Assembly: GCA_903893855.1 (NCBI GenBank)
Contig: CAITNV010000021.1
Coordinates: 1-32,786, forward strand
Direction of reading: 5' to 3'
Length of the DNA: 32,786 bases
Source: Candidatus Tayloriibacteriota bacterium
GTDB lineage: Bacteria > Patescibacteriota > Minisyncoccia > Phycocordibacterales > PALSA-1337
Both the position numbers and the translations under genes were made by a program. Shown piece after piece: positions 1 to 11,460 of this stretch (positions are counted from its first letter, which is position 1; each line of letters opens with the position of its first letter). The notes below the pieces were generated by a model, which saw nothing but the letters and a program-made list of their open reading frames with translations, had not been told where the DNA came from and did no database searches.

Positions 1-1970
<1,970 letters not shown>

Positions 1971-1985
1971 ACACAGAGTATACCA
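1971..1985 (-). promoter_or_regulatory. Extended -10 promoter for recJ, TGG-TATACT-N6-ATG (probably leaderless)
   Basis: Minus strand reads TGGTATACTCTGTGTATG. The -10 box is at 1977-1982 and exactly 6 nt precede the recJ ATG. Confidence 0.6.
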
Positions 1986-2006
1986 GACAAAGCTAAAAAG
2001 GTGCGA

Positions 2007-2012
2007 TATACT
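2007..2012 (+). promoter_or_regulatory. -10 element TATACT upstream of the HIT gene
   Basis: TATACT followed by 8 nt and then ATG at 2021. Confidence 0.45.
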
Positions 2013-2020
2013 AAAGCTCT

Positions 2021-2386
2021 ATGGAAAACTGCATATTTTGTAAGATTGTATCGAAAGAAATTCCTGCACATATTGTGTATGAAGATGATTCTTTTATTGC
2101 CTTTTTAGACACACACCCGCAATCCCCCGGACATACTCTCGTCATACCAAAAAAGCACTATCGTTGGGTGTGGGATATGCCAAATGTTGGCGAATATTTT
2201 GAAATTGTCCGCAAGATCGCTCTCGCGCAGAGGAAAGCCTTTAGCGTAGAGCTCGTGCTCAGCCGTATTGTTGGTGAAGAAATTCCTCACGCACATATTT
2301 GGGTTTTCCCTGATAGAATCGCCGCAAACGTCGCGAAAATAGATGATTATGAAGGCAATAAACAACGTATCATTGACGCTCTGTAA
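2021..2386 (+). CDS. HIT family protein (histidine-triad nucleotide-binding/hydrolase)
   Basis: 121 aa; [31 protein letters not shown]-terminus, [12 protein letters not shown], and HAHIWVFP triad region. Confidence 0.92.
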   Translation: MENCIFCKIVSKEIPAHIVYEDDSFIAFLDTHPQSPGHTLVIPKKHYRWVWDMPNVGEYFEIVRKIALAQRKAFSVELVLSRIVGEEIPHAHIWVFPDRIAANVAKIDDYEGNKQRIIDAL

Positions 2387-2388
2387 GA

Positions 2389-3558
2389 CTACAACGTACA
2401 GTTATTTAGTGCTTCCAAACCGGGTAGTGTCTCAGTAGCTAAATAATCGAGCATCGCTCCTCCACCACTTGAAACGAAACTAAATGAAGATTCGATATTG
2501 AGCTCTGCAATAGAAGCGAGTGTATCTCCTCCGCCGAGAATTGTCGTAGCACCTGCTGTCGCTCCGGCAATTGCTTTCGCGAGTTCGAGAGTAGGTTGTT
2601 TAAAACCCTGTTCATATGCTCCGAGTGTTCCATTCCAAATAATCTGCACTGGTCGTCCTGCACCAACACTCGGTCCTTGAGCAATTATCTTTTCGAGCAT
2701 CAGTACGGTCTCAGGCCCAACGTCCATAATATTATCCTCTGGTGCAAGAGAATCCGGCTTTTTATTGACCGAACTACCTGACGCATCAATAACCGCTACG
2801 TCTACTGGCAATAGTAGTTTCGGATTCGCTAAAAGACTTCCAAGGTTAAAATTCTCCGGCGAAACGAGTGACTTCCCAAGATTGTAACCCTTTTCTTTAA
2901 AAAAATTATTCGCAAGTGCACCCCCGACGAAAACATAATCAGCAAGGGTCAAAAATTTCTCAATAAGTGGAAGTTTGGTCTCAAACTTTGCCCCACCGAG
3001 GATGAAAAAAAACGGTCGCTCAGGATGGAAAGCGAGACTTAAGCGCTTAATCTCCTCCGCGAAAAGGAACCCTGCATAGCTCGGTAAGAACTTCGTCACA
3101 GCTACAACTGAAGCATGTGCTCGATGCGATACCGAAAATGCTTCATTAACATACACATCCGCGAGAGAAGCGAGTTCCTGAGCGAATTTCGTATCATTCT
3201 TCTTCTCTCCTTCATTCATGCGAAGGTTCTCAAGAAGTACAAATCCTCCTTCAGGTAAAGCCTCAACCGCAGCAGCTGCATTACGATAATTCTTCACAAA
3301 AACACATTCAATACCGAGCTTTTTCAAATGACCAACAACTGGTTCCAGAGAAGGTGTCGCTTTTGGATCTGCATTATCCTCAATATGACTCATTAAAATA
3401 GACTTCGCACCCTTCTCTTTAAGATAGGTAAGTGTCGGCATAATCTTCCGAATACGAAAATCATCTGCAACAGCACCGTTAACAACCGGCACATTAAAAT
3501 CGACTCGGGCCAAAACTTTCACCCCTTGTATATGTTCGATATCAGTAAGTATTTTCAT
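2389..3558 (-). CDS. pgk: Phosphoglycerate kinase
   Basis: 389 aa; VLARVDFNVPV, SHRAHASVV, PFFFILGGAKFETKLPLIEKFL, GGGDTLASI, SSGGGAMLDYLATETLPGLEAL. Confidence 0.97.
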   Translation of the reverse strand: MKILTDIEHIQGVKVLARVDFNVPVVNGAVADDFRIRKIMPTLTYLKEKGAKSILMSHIEDNADPKATPSLEPVVGHLKKLGIECVFVKNYRNAAAAVEALPEGGFVLLENLRMNEGEKKNDTKFAQELASLADVYVNEAFSVSHRAHASVVAVTKFLPSYAGFLFAEEIKRLSLAFHPERPFFFILGGAKFETKLPLIEKFLTLADYVFVGGALANNFFKEKGYNLGKSLVSPENFNLGSLLANPKLLLPVDVAVIDASGSSVNKKPDSLAPEDNIMDVGPETVLMLEKIIAQGPSVGAGRPVQIIWNGTLGAYEQGFKQPTLELAKAIAGATAGATTILGGGDTLASIAELNIESSFSFVSSGGGAMLDYLATETLPGLEALNNCTL

Positions 3559-3561
3559 ATA

Positions 3562-4350
3562 TTATTTTTTAGCTGAGACAGCATCGACAACTTTAATAAG
3601 TTCAATAAAACCCGGCACATTCACACTCTCTCTGCCAACGAGGAAACCATCCACATGCCCTTCAGTCATAATGTCTGCTGCATTGCGAAAATTAACCGAG
3701 CCACCATAGAGCACCGGCACCGCTAATGCTTCTTCTTGACCATAGGTATCTGATATGACTTTTTTTACAAAAATAACCATTTCTCTGACAAGTACTGGTG
3801 TCATTGCTTCTTTCGCGCCAATTGCCCATACAGGCTCGTACGCTATGATGAGTTGGCTCAATTGGCGCTTAGGAAATGCTTGGAGTGATGCTTTAATCTG
3901 CTCTCGAAGAGTATTAAGATACGCGCCCTGCGCATCACGAACTGTCTCACCAACACAAAGCACCGCAGTCATACCCGATTGTGTAACAGCAGCCACTTTC
4001 TTAGAGACCTCTACATCTGTCTCACCTCGAGCGCGACGCTCAGAATGACCAACGATAACATATTCGACGCCAATATCAGCGAGCATATGAGTGCTCACCT
4101 CTCCAGTATACGCACCCTGCTCTTCAAAAAAGGCATTCTGCACTCCAGCATGGACTCGATTACCAGACGCACCGCTATTACGCTTTGAGGCTACAAGAGA
4201 TACGAAAGGAAATGGTGGACAAGCTACAACAAGCGTGTGCTCGAGAGTTCGAGCCACTGTTTTGGTCTTTGTAACTATCCTTTTGGCCTCAACTAAAGTC
4301 TGAGGATTCATTTTCCAATTGCCGATAACAATGCTTTGATTTTTTTTCAT
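3562..4350 (-). CDS. tpiA: Triosephosphate isomerase
   Basis: 262 aa; GNWKMNP, VGHSERR, YEPVWAIG, LYGGSVN, DGFLVGRESV. Confidence 0.97.
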   Translation of the reverse strand: MKKNQSIVIGNWKMNPQTLVEAKRIVTKTKTVARTLEHTLVVACPPFPFVSLVASKRNSGASGNRVHAGVQNAFFEEQGAYTGEVSTHMLADIGVEYVIVGHSERRARGETDVEVSKKVAAVTQSGMTAVLCVGETVRDAQGAYLNTLREQIKASLQAFPKRQLSQLIIAYEPVWAIGAKEAMTPVLVREMVIFVKKVISDTYGQEEALAVPVLYGGSVNFRNAADIMTEGHVDGFLVGRESVNVPGFIELIKVVDAVSAKK

Positions 4351-4372
4351 ATACGTTAAATTAATACTAAAT

Positions 4373-4381
4373 AGTATATCA
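4373..4381 (-). promoter_or_regulatory. Extended -10 promoter TGA-TATACT for tpiA-pgk
   Basis: Minus strand TGATATACT, 22 nt before the tpiA ATG, in the gap between the pilin operon and tpiA. Confidence 0.45.
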
Positions 4382-4386
4382 CCCTG

Positions 4387-5874
4387 TTACTGATTGGGCA
4401 CCTCTTTCCAAGATATGGTGGAATATTGATTAGTAGCTGAAGGAAATGACGGTGGCGGGCCGTACAAAAGATTGCCATCATAAGTAATATTTCGTATTTG
4501 ATAGCCAGTGCCATCGGTATACGCAAAACCATAGCGTAAATTGCTTGCTATCATACCCGCAAGACTAAGCTTGCTACGAATATAATAATTCCTATATGAA
4601 GAAGTAGTTGGATAATTAGGGTCCGTCGGAGTTGAGCAATTAGAACTATAATAATATCTCCCTGCGCGACCATTCTGAGCCACAAGCGCTGCATCAATCG
4701 TAAGATTATCTGCACTCACAAAACCCACATTGATATTATTCTGAGCAATGAGACCGAGACTATCCTGACCGTTAAAATTCGTATAGGTAATATTATTATT
4801 AATCGTAATGTTCTTATACGTGCTTGGATTAGCGGGAAATGCTCCAGCAGCAATCGTTAGCCGTGCTCCATTAATAGCTCCGTCAATCCAAAGATTATCC
4901 TGCACGAAGATCACACCACTCGATGGAAATGGCACCGCCGAGCGAAATATCGTCTTATTAACTACACTCCACGATCCCCAACCGGTTTGTCCCGACAAAC
5001 CAACTGCATCATTTGAACAAGTGCCACTAAGTGACTGTAGTGATGTCACTTTATAAATATCATACGTGTCATTTGTATGTAGAAGTATGTAATACCCCAA
5101 CACTCCCGATGATGTATAACTACTTCCGCCATTTTGAGCAATCGTCAAAAGCTGAGACAAATCAGTCGTAATATTATTAAAATCGATCACTGGCACGGGG
5201 AACTGCCTTCCGCTTAAGAAAATATTAGCATCTGCTGGTGGTGTGGTGGGTGGCGTCGGATCCCCTGTCGTGTACACGCCGTAACGTTGCACGCCATCAT
5301 TCAAATCCGGATCAATATACTGCGACAAAGCACTCGCAACGATATTATGTGCAATACCATCAAAATGAATCCCGTAGTTCGACTGAATCGGACCAAAAAT
5401 CGTGGTTCCTGAACCGAAATAAATATTGTCATTACTTACCACGGCATACTGCGCGAAAGACGGCACTGCAAATGTCGCTTGTATTGTGCGCGAGAGCGAT
5501 GTACTCGCCATAGTTCCTTTTGAACGCACGGTTACGATAGATGTTCCCGTCGCAGGTGGTGTAATAGTCAAAGCGAATTGCCCGAGAACATTGCCGTCTT
5601 TATCCTGAAAAGGGTGAATATATGGTCCGGGTGAAGTCGACGAAGCATTACCATCATAATAATCTGAAGGAAGATTCGCCAAATGCCAGCGATAATAATC
5701 AATGCCCGATTCCGCAATCTCATAAGCCTGCTGACTATTAACCATTTGGACTGTGCGCTTCAAAAGTGTCGCTCCCCAATTTACCAAAGACATCGTGATG
5801 ACAAGAGCGATCACCGAGAAGACTAAAACATTCACGAGTATGAGACCTTTTTTTGTAGAGCAAAGTTTTCTCAT
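4387..5874 (-). CDS. PilX-like / minor-pilin-like extracellular protein
   Basis: 495 aa; N-terminal hydrophobic helix (KGLILVNVLVFSVIALVITMSLVNWGATLLKR) followed by QQAYEIAESGIDYYRWHL, resembling PilX-type N-termini; last gene of the pilus-like operon. Confidence 0.65.
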   Translation of the reverse strand: MRKLCSTKKGLILVNVLVFSVIALVITMSLVNWGATLLKRTVQMVNSQQAYEIAESGIDYYRWHLANLPSDYYDGNASSTSPGPYIHPFQDKDGNVLGQFALTITPPATGTSIVTVRSKGTMASTSLSRTIQATFAVPSFAQYAVVSNDNIYFGSGTTIFGPIQSNYGIHFDGIAHNIVASALSQYIDPDLNDGVQRYGVYTTGDPTPPTTPPADANIFLSGRQFPVPVIDFNNITTDLSQLLTIAQNGGSSYTSSGVLGYYILLHTNDTYDIYKVTSLQSLSGTCSNDAVGLSGQTGWGSWSVVNKTIFRSAVPFPSSGVIFVQDNLWIDGAINGARLTIAAGAFPANPSTYKNITINNNITYTNFNGQDSLGLIAQNNINVGFVSADNLTIDAALVAQNGRAGRYYYSSNCSTPTDPNYPTTSSYRNYYIRSKLSLAGMIASNLRYGFAYTDGTGYQIRNITYDGNLLYGPPPSFPSATNQYSTISWKEVPNQ

Positions 5875-6515
5875 AAATTATTTTTTAAATTACGCAGACT
5901 GACTTGGCTAGTATAGGTGACTGGTGCAACAGGTAAATTAGGATTCGTATTTAGCACAAGTGTGATGCGGACAAGGCGGACATTTGAAGCAGTGACCGGC
6001 TGTGCTAATGGCGAACTTGTACCGGTATAGTTGGAATCGAAATAGTCGAAGACATTAACATTTCGAGCATTTCGCACATTTGAAGCGAGGGTGAAGACTG
6101 TACCCGTAGCATTAGGGTATGACAATGGAATGCCAGTTGGAGCAACGACACTTTTAAACAATGTCGTTCCCACTAGCGTATACGTAATCTTTTCAGACAC
6201 CCCGTCGCCATTGTTATCACTAAAGAATGTAAACGTACTTGTACCTGTCGTCACGATTGGGTACGAACCATCACTACCGGGGGTCGCCGATCGCAATTCT
6301 TTAACCATAGTATTTAAAATATTCTGTGCATCCCCTGCCGAGAGAAGCGAGCTACTCTGCACTGAATTGAGATAGTAAATATCGCGCTCGAATCTCGTGA
6401 GCGCAATTAAAATAATTGCACCGATCGCAACAACAACTAATAATTCAACTAAAGTAAACCCTCGGCGATTCGCGAGTATCTTTTGTTTTTTAAAATTGAA
6501 AAAAGTTTGGCGCAT
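5871..6515 (-). CDS. Prepilin-type N-terminal cleavage/methylation domain protein (minor pseudopilin)
   Basis: 214 aa; RRGFTLVELLVVVAIGAIILIALTRFE prepilin signature. Its TGA stop overlaps the next ATG (ATGA). Confidence 0.85.
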   Translation of the reverse strand: MRQTFFNFKKQKILANRRGFTLVELLVVVAIGAIILIALTRFERDIYYLNSVQSSSLLSAGDAQNILNTMVKELRSATPGSDGSYPIVTTGTSTFTFFSDNNGDGVSEKITYTLVGTTLFKSVVAPTGIPLSYPNATGTVFTLASNVRNARNVNVFDYFDSNYTGTSSPLAQPVTASNVRLVRITLVLNTNPNLPVAPVTYTSQVSLRNLKNNL

Positions 6516-6537
6516 ATATCGGTATGTAATTTACATA

Positions 6538-8322
6538 TTATGGACTAACTACAACAGTCTGCGATGACCACGGAGAATTAATGGTAACTGGTACGGAATT
6601 GGTCGTATACCCTGAAGCACTTGTGGTAAGTGTATATGTACCGGGCGTAAGTCCTTGGAATAATACCTGTCCAGGAGGAGTACATGCTGTGCTAAATGTA
6701 AAAGCGACATCTGAAAGATCGGGAGTATTTGTCGCCGAAGCTGTTGTTAATAAAGCTTGATAGCGAAGGTATCGATCGCCATTGTGCATTGAACCTATCG
6801 AAGAATTGGCGCTCGTATAATATGTCGCACCGGTGCCGTCAGGTCCAACAAAGTTCCAACTCGATGGAGTACTTGAAGGACTCGTGGCGAGCTGCAATTT
6901 CACACTCGTTGTCCCCGAAGCGAGAGGTTGACTCCCCGGTTGCCAGACTAAATTTACAAAGTTACTTGTCGTGCCCGCATCAAACGTAGATGACTGAAGT
7001 AAACCGCTCGAAGGATATAGTCCGGTGAATGGCAATAAATTAACATCCCCCACCGGAGTATTCTTACTTATATGTCCATCATCGCTAAAATATTCATTCA
7101 TCGTATACGCATCGTGTCCTGCCCCACCCGACCAATCAGTCTGATCGATGAAGCCTTGTCCGGTAGTAAGCGTTGAAGAGAAGCCGGACTTCGCTAATGT
7201 AACGGTCGCTCCAGTTAATGGTAAATTCGTCGAGCTATCTTCGACTGTGACGAGCAAACTATCGGGATTCTTCGGAGCCACAACAAGAAGAACTTGCTGA
7301 GCACTCGCTGGGTTTAATTGAACTGGATTTAAAATATTTAATCCTGCAAGATCGTAGCTCGCGCTGTTTAGGCCGAAACTATATGCATCCCATTCCATAT
7401 TATTGAGTGTCATTTTCCCTGTACCGCCAGTTGTCGTCGTAGCTGAATATTTTGGAACATTCGGACCGATAGTTTTCGATCCCGCAAGTGTGAAGCCGAC
7501 ATTCGGCACCAAGGTACAACCATTCGTAACGCTTGAAACCGATAGACTGCTCAATTGATCAATCGAGAAAGAAGCTGAAGTTACTTTCTGTGAAAGAACG
7601 GTAGCGTCTGGCTTAGTAGGAGTAGGGTTCCCTGACGCTCCAGATGGATATGTTTTATCAGTAGAATAACCGGCTTTGGTCACGACAATATGATATGAAG
7701 AGCTCGACGGCGGTACACCAACAATCTGCAATAAACCATCATTGTTGGTTGTATCTACCACCGTGATCGATGGCGTAGTTGAAGTATTCGTAACCGTAAC
7801 TGTAGCACCGACGATCGGAATGCCATTTGCATTAAAAGCTTTAATCGACAAAGCACCATCAACCGTGTCGACAATAAGATTTTTTGGGGCGACCTGACCT
7901 GTGAGTGTTAGTGTCTTAAAATTTTTACAACTATCACATGAGACAGTCACCGCAACTAATTTCTCTGAAGGAGAAGTGCTTGCAGTCGTACTTGCTGAGA
8001 CAGAACCAAGCGATATTGCAGTATTTCTCACAATAGTCGTAACGGTAAATGGAATATTGCCTCGAGTGATGGTCTGAACTTCAGGAATAACTCCAGTCGG
8101 AATTCCTGAAGGGACGCCAACATTGCTATATGACATATTACGAACAATTTCGAATTGTTCATTCGCGAGCTCAACTGCGAGGGTCTGATCTTGATTCGCC
8201 GCAATAACCGCGAAGATAGAAACGTACACTTGATACACAGCCAAAGCAAGTACAAGAAACAAAGCCCCGCCGATTACGGCTTCAATCAGTGTAAAACCTT
8301 GTGCGCGCGACTTTTGATACAT
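6538..8322 (-). CDS. Large prepilin-like protein with carboxypeptidase-regulatory-like/Ig-like beta domains
   Basis: 594 aa; QGFTLIEAVIGGALFLVLALAVYQVYV prepilin N-terminus, then IPIVGATVTVTNT...GLLQIVGVPPSSSSYHIVVTKAGYST and TPGTYTLTTSASGY repeats typical of CarboxypepD_reg-like folds. Confidence 0.8.
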   Translation of the reverse strand: MYQKSRAQGFTLIEAVIGGALFLVLALAVYQVYVSIFAVIAANQDQTLAVELANEQFEIVRNMSYSNVGVPSGIPTGVIPEVQTITRGNIPFTVTTIVRNTAISLGSVSASTTASTSPSEKLVAVTVSCDSCKNFKTLTLTGQVAPKNLIVDTVDGALSIKAFNANGIPIVGATVTVTNTSTTPSITVVDTTNNDGLLQIVGVPPSSSSYHIVVTKAGYSTDKTYPSGASGNPTPTKPDATVLSQKVTSASFSIDQLSSLSVSSVTNGCTLVPNVGFTLAGSKTIGPNVPKYSATTTTGGTGKMTLNNMEWDAYSFGLNSASYDLAGLNILNPVQLNPASAQQVLLVVAPKNPDSLLVTVEDSSTNLPLTGATVTLAKSGFSSTLTTGQGFIDQTDWSGGAGHDAYTMNEYFSDDGHISKNTPVGDVNLLPFTGLYPSSGLLQSSTFDAGTTSNFVNLVWQPGSQPLASGTTSVKLQLATSPSSTPSSWNFVGPDGTGATYYTSANSSIGSMHNGDRYLRYQALLTTASATNTPDLSDVAFTFSTACTPPGQVLFQGLTPGTYTLTTSASGYTTNSVPVTINSPWSSQTVVVSP

Positions 8323-8325
8323 AAT

Positions 8326-9546
8326 TTAAGAAATTACATTCACGAGTGAATATATCGGCGAAATAACTGCAATTGCAAAGAATCCTACGAAGCCTCCGAT
8401 CACCACCATAATTACCGGCTCGAGAATCGACGACATGTCTTTGGTCTGTTGTTCAATATCATCTTCATAATAGACCGCGACACCAAGGAGCATTTCCCCC
8501 ATTTTACCTGTCTCTTCGCCCACACTAATCATCTCGGTGATAAATGTAGGATACAGCTTCTCATGTTCAGAAAAAACTTTAGAAAGTGGTTGGCCCTTCT
8601 TTATCGATTCACCTGCTTTCGAAAGAATCTTTTTATAATGAACGTTCTGGAGCACTTCTTCCGTGATCTTTACTGCATCAACGACATCTACTCCAGAACT
8701 TAACAGTGAAGAAAGTGTACGCGCAGTACGAGCGACATTTACTTCCACAACAATACTTCCGATTACCGGTAATTTAATTAAACAATAATGCAAAACGCTT
8801 TTGCCTTTTGGTAAACGACTTACGATGTACAAGACCGCCAAGAGCACGACAACAATAAAACCAATAAGCACCCCATGATCTCGCAAAAGATTACTCAAGT
8901 TCACAATGAGCAACGTCGAAGCCGGCAATTTTACATTGAGTCCGGTAAATGTCGTAAGCAGAGTCGGCACGATGTACGTGAGCAAAATGACCGCAATGAT
9001 AATCATTGCAACCACTACCACTGCGGGATACATCAGTGCCCCACGAATTCTTCGGACGAGTACATTCGCTCGGTCAAGCTGGAGTGCCACGATCTTCAAT
9101 GATTCAGCGAGATTACCCGACTGCTCTCCAGCCTTCACCATGGAGATGAAAAGCGATGAGAAAACCTTTGGGAATTTCTGCATCGACTCTGCGAGGGTTT
9201 TACCTTTACTAATGTCGGTATTGAGCGAATTAATCACTTTTTTCATAGACTGCTTCTTGGTCTGTCGCTCAATAACGCTCAAAGCTCGAGAAGGAGCGAG
9301 CCCCGCCTGAATCATAGAACCAAGATTCCTTGCGAAATGAATCTTCTCTTGCATATTAATTCCACCAAGACCAACCGAGAACATCCGCTGGAACAAAGAC
9401 TTATCATTAAGACTTTTAAACGACACCACTTCAGATCCAGACTGACGAATAAGTCGATATAACTCGTATCGATCCGCAGCTTCAAGTGTCGCTTCGTATA
9501 TTTCTCCGGTATCCTTTCTTTTTGCTTTATATTGGTAGTGAATCAT
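8326..9546 (-). CDS. pilC: Type II secretion system F / type IV pilus inner-membrane platform protein
   Basis: 406 aa; HYQYKAKRKDTGEIYEATLEA, FARNLGSMIQAGLAPSRAL, TFITEMISVGEETGKMGEML, multiple TM segments. Confidence 0.93.
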   Translation of the reverse strand: MIHYQYKAKRKDTGEIYEATLEAADRYELYRLIRQSGSEVVSFKSLNDKSLFQRMFSVGLGGINMQEKIHFARNLGSMIQAGLAPSRALSVIERQTKKQSMKKVINSLNTDISKGKTLAESMQKFPKVFSSLFISMVKAGEQSGNLAESLKIVALQLDRANVLVRRIRGALMYPAVVVVAMIIIAVILLTYIVPTLLTTFTGLNVKLPASTLLIVNLSNLLRDHGVLIGFIVVVLLAVLYIVSRLPKGKSVLHYCLIKLPVIGSIVVEVNVARTARTLSSLLSSGVDVVDAVKITEEVLQNVHYKKILSKAGESIKKGQPLSKVFSEHEKLYPTFITEMISVGEETGKMGEMLLGVAVYYEDDIEQQTKDMSSILEPVIMVVIGGFVGFFAIAVISPIYSLVNVIS

Positions 9547-9549
9547 ATA

Positions 9550-11295
9550 TTATTCTGAGACTACTCGAAGCACTTCTTCGATACTGGTTAAACCTTGCAC
9601 ACATTTAAAAACTCCATCCTCAAGCATCGTGAGCATGCCTTCTTTTCGAGCTTGGGCTTCGATGTCTGACGAAGATGAACCTTTAATTACCAGACTTCGT
9701 ATGGTCGGCGTCATACGAAGCACTTCGTGTATGCCGACGCGACTCTTATATCCATTTTCATCTGAGCCAGCAACAACTGCTCGAAAAAGCGGAATCGTTT
9801 CCCAGTTAGCTTCAGCACCGACAACCTTTTCACTCTTCAGAGCCGCAAGCACTCGATCAAGATCGACATGTACTTTAAGCACATTAATCTCATCCTTTGT
9901 AAGGAAATATTTTTCTTTCGAATCTGAGAGTTTTCGAACGAGACGCTGACCAATCACGATATTAATCGTCGATACCAAGAGGAATGGCTCGACCTTCATA
10001 TCAATGAGGCGTGGCATAGCTCCAGCGGCGCTATTGGTGTGAAGTGTTGAGAGTACGAGGTGTCCCGTGAGCGCAGCATTGACCGCGAGTGCAGCAGTCT
10101 CATTGTCGCGGATCTCACCAACCATAATAATATCTGGGTCTTGTCGAACAAGCGTTCGCAATCCTGTAGAGAATGTAAAACCAATCTCAGGCTTGACCTG
10201 CGTTTGATTCACCCGTTTCATCTGATATTCCACTGGATCCTCGATCGTAGAAATATTTACATTTGGTGTATTTAAAATATCGAGTACGGTATAGAGCGTA
10301 GTCGTCTTTCCAGAACCAGTCGGTCCGGTTGTGAGTATCATGCCCACAGTCTGAGTGATAGCGTGATGTACCGCCTCAAGCGCTTCCCCATGAAAGCCAG
10401 AATACTCAAGTGTGAATCCAGACACATTCTCTCGAAGAAGACGCATAACAGTCTTCTCTCCATAATATGTTGGTAGGATAGATACACGGAATGATACGCG
10501 TTCATCATTCATATCAATCTGGAAACGACCATCTTGCGGAAGGCGCTTCTCATCGAGCCGCAATGAAGAGAGCACCTTAATGCGCGCAGTGATCGGTGGC
10601 TCTGCATTCTTAGGCAAGACCATAGCATCATGAAGAATTCCATCAATTCGATATCGTACGAGAGTCTGATCCTCCATAGGCTCAATGTGTATATCCGATG
10701 CGTCCTGAAGAATAGCGTGTTTAAGAAGTGTGTCGACAATACGAATAACCGGCAAATCCTCTGCCATCTTTTTGATACTCTCGGTACTACCATCAATTGT
10801 CTCTGACACCGTCTTCAGAGCTGAAGACTCTTTCATAATAATATCACCGAATTCTGCTTTGAGGCTTTTTTGATACTGGACAATTACACTCTTAATAGAT
10901 TCAGCATCAGTTAGACGTGGAGCGATCTTCAATCGAACTTTCTTTTTTATAAAATCTATTGCCGAGAGATCATCGACGTTCAACATCGCAACCTCGAGCG
11001 TATCGTCACTCTTTTTAAATGCCACAATATTATGTGTTCGTGCAATAGGCTCTGGAATAAGCGAGAGAATATCGAAAGGAATCTTCTGTGATTTGAGCTC
11101 AACGAAAGGAATACCGAGCACATATGCTTGTATGCGACGGAGATTATCAGGAGATATCTTTCCATCAGTGACAAGTACGTCACCGATACTTTTACCCTGC
11201 TGATTTGCTGTGACTTCGGCAGATTGAAGGTCGGCCTGTGTTACGAGCCCTGAGTCAAGGATAAATTTTTTTAATTGAGAATCGTCGATGAGCAT
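9550..11295 (-). CDS. pilB: Type IV pilus assembly / GspE-family ATPase
   Basis: Walker A GPTGSGKTTTLYTVLD, DPDIIMVGEIRD, SDIHIEP, STLHTNSAAGAMPRLIDM. The ORF opens at 11307, but the extended -10 TATAAT lies at 11307-11312, so the Met at 11295 (MLIDDSQLKK) is the likelier start. Confidence 0.93.
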   Translation of the reverse strand: MLIDDSQLKKFILDSGLVTQADLQSAEVTANQQGKSIGDVLVTDGKISPDNLRRIQAYVLGIPFVELKSQKIPFDILSLIPEPIARTHNIVAFKKSDDTLEVAMLNVDDLSAIDFIKKKVRLKIAPRLTDAESIKSVIVQYQKSLKAEFGDIIMKESSALKTVSETIDGSTESIKKMAEDLPVIRIVDTLLKHAILQDASDIHIEPMEDQTLVRYRIDGILHDAMVLPKNAEPPITARIKVLSSLRLDEKRLPQDGRFQIDMNDERVSFRVSILPTYYGEKTVMRLLRENVSGFTLEYSGFHGEALEAVHHAITQTVGMILTTGPTGSGKTTTLYTVLDILNTPNVNISTIEDPVEYQMKRVNQTQVKPEIGFTFSTGLRTLVRQDPDIIMVGEIRDNETAALAVNAALTGHLVLSTLHTNSAAGAMPRLIDMKVEPFLLVSTINIVIGQRLVRKLSDSKEKYFLTKDEINVLKVHVDLDRVLAALKSEKVVGAEANWETIPLFRAVVAGSDENGYKSRVGIHEVLRMTPTIRSLVIKGSSSSDIEAQARKEGMLTMLEDGVFKCVQGLTSIEEVLRVVSE

Positions 11296-11306
11296 AATTA
11301 GCCACA

Positions 11307-11315
11307 ATTATACCA
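11307..11315 (-). promoter_or_regulatory. Extended -10 promoter TGG-TATAAT for the pilus-like operon
   Basis: Minus strand TGGTATAAT, 11 nt before the ATG at 11295. Confidence 0.55.
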
Positions 11316-11361
11316 TATATAGCATACAGTTTATGGCTCTAGTTATGCACAAAATCACCTG

Positions 11362-11390
11362 TTGACATTTCTCGCAAAAAAGGCTAATAT
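11362..11390 (+). promoter_or_regulatory. Consensus sigma70-type promoter for nusA, TTGACA-N17-TAATAT
   Basis: TTGACA at 11362-11367, 17-nt spacer, TAATAT at 11385-11390; predicted leader of about 60 nt. Confidence 0.75.
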
Positions 11391-11460
11391 ACAGACATTA
11401 ACAGTTCGCTTAACGGCGGGCTTAGTTTTTTAAAGGGCAATTAATAATACAATAAAATAT

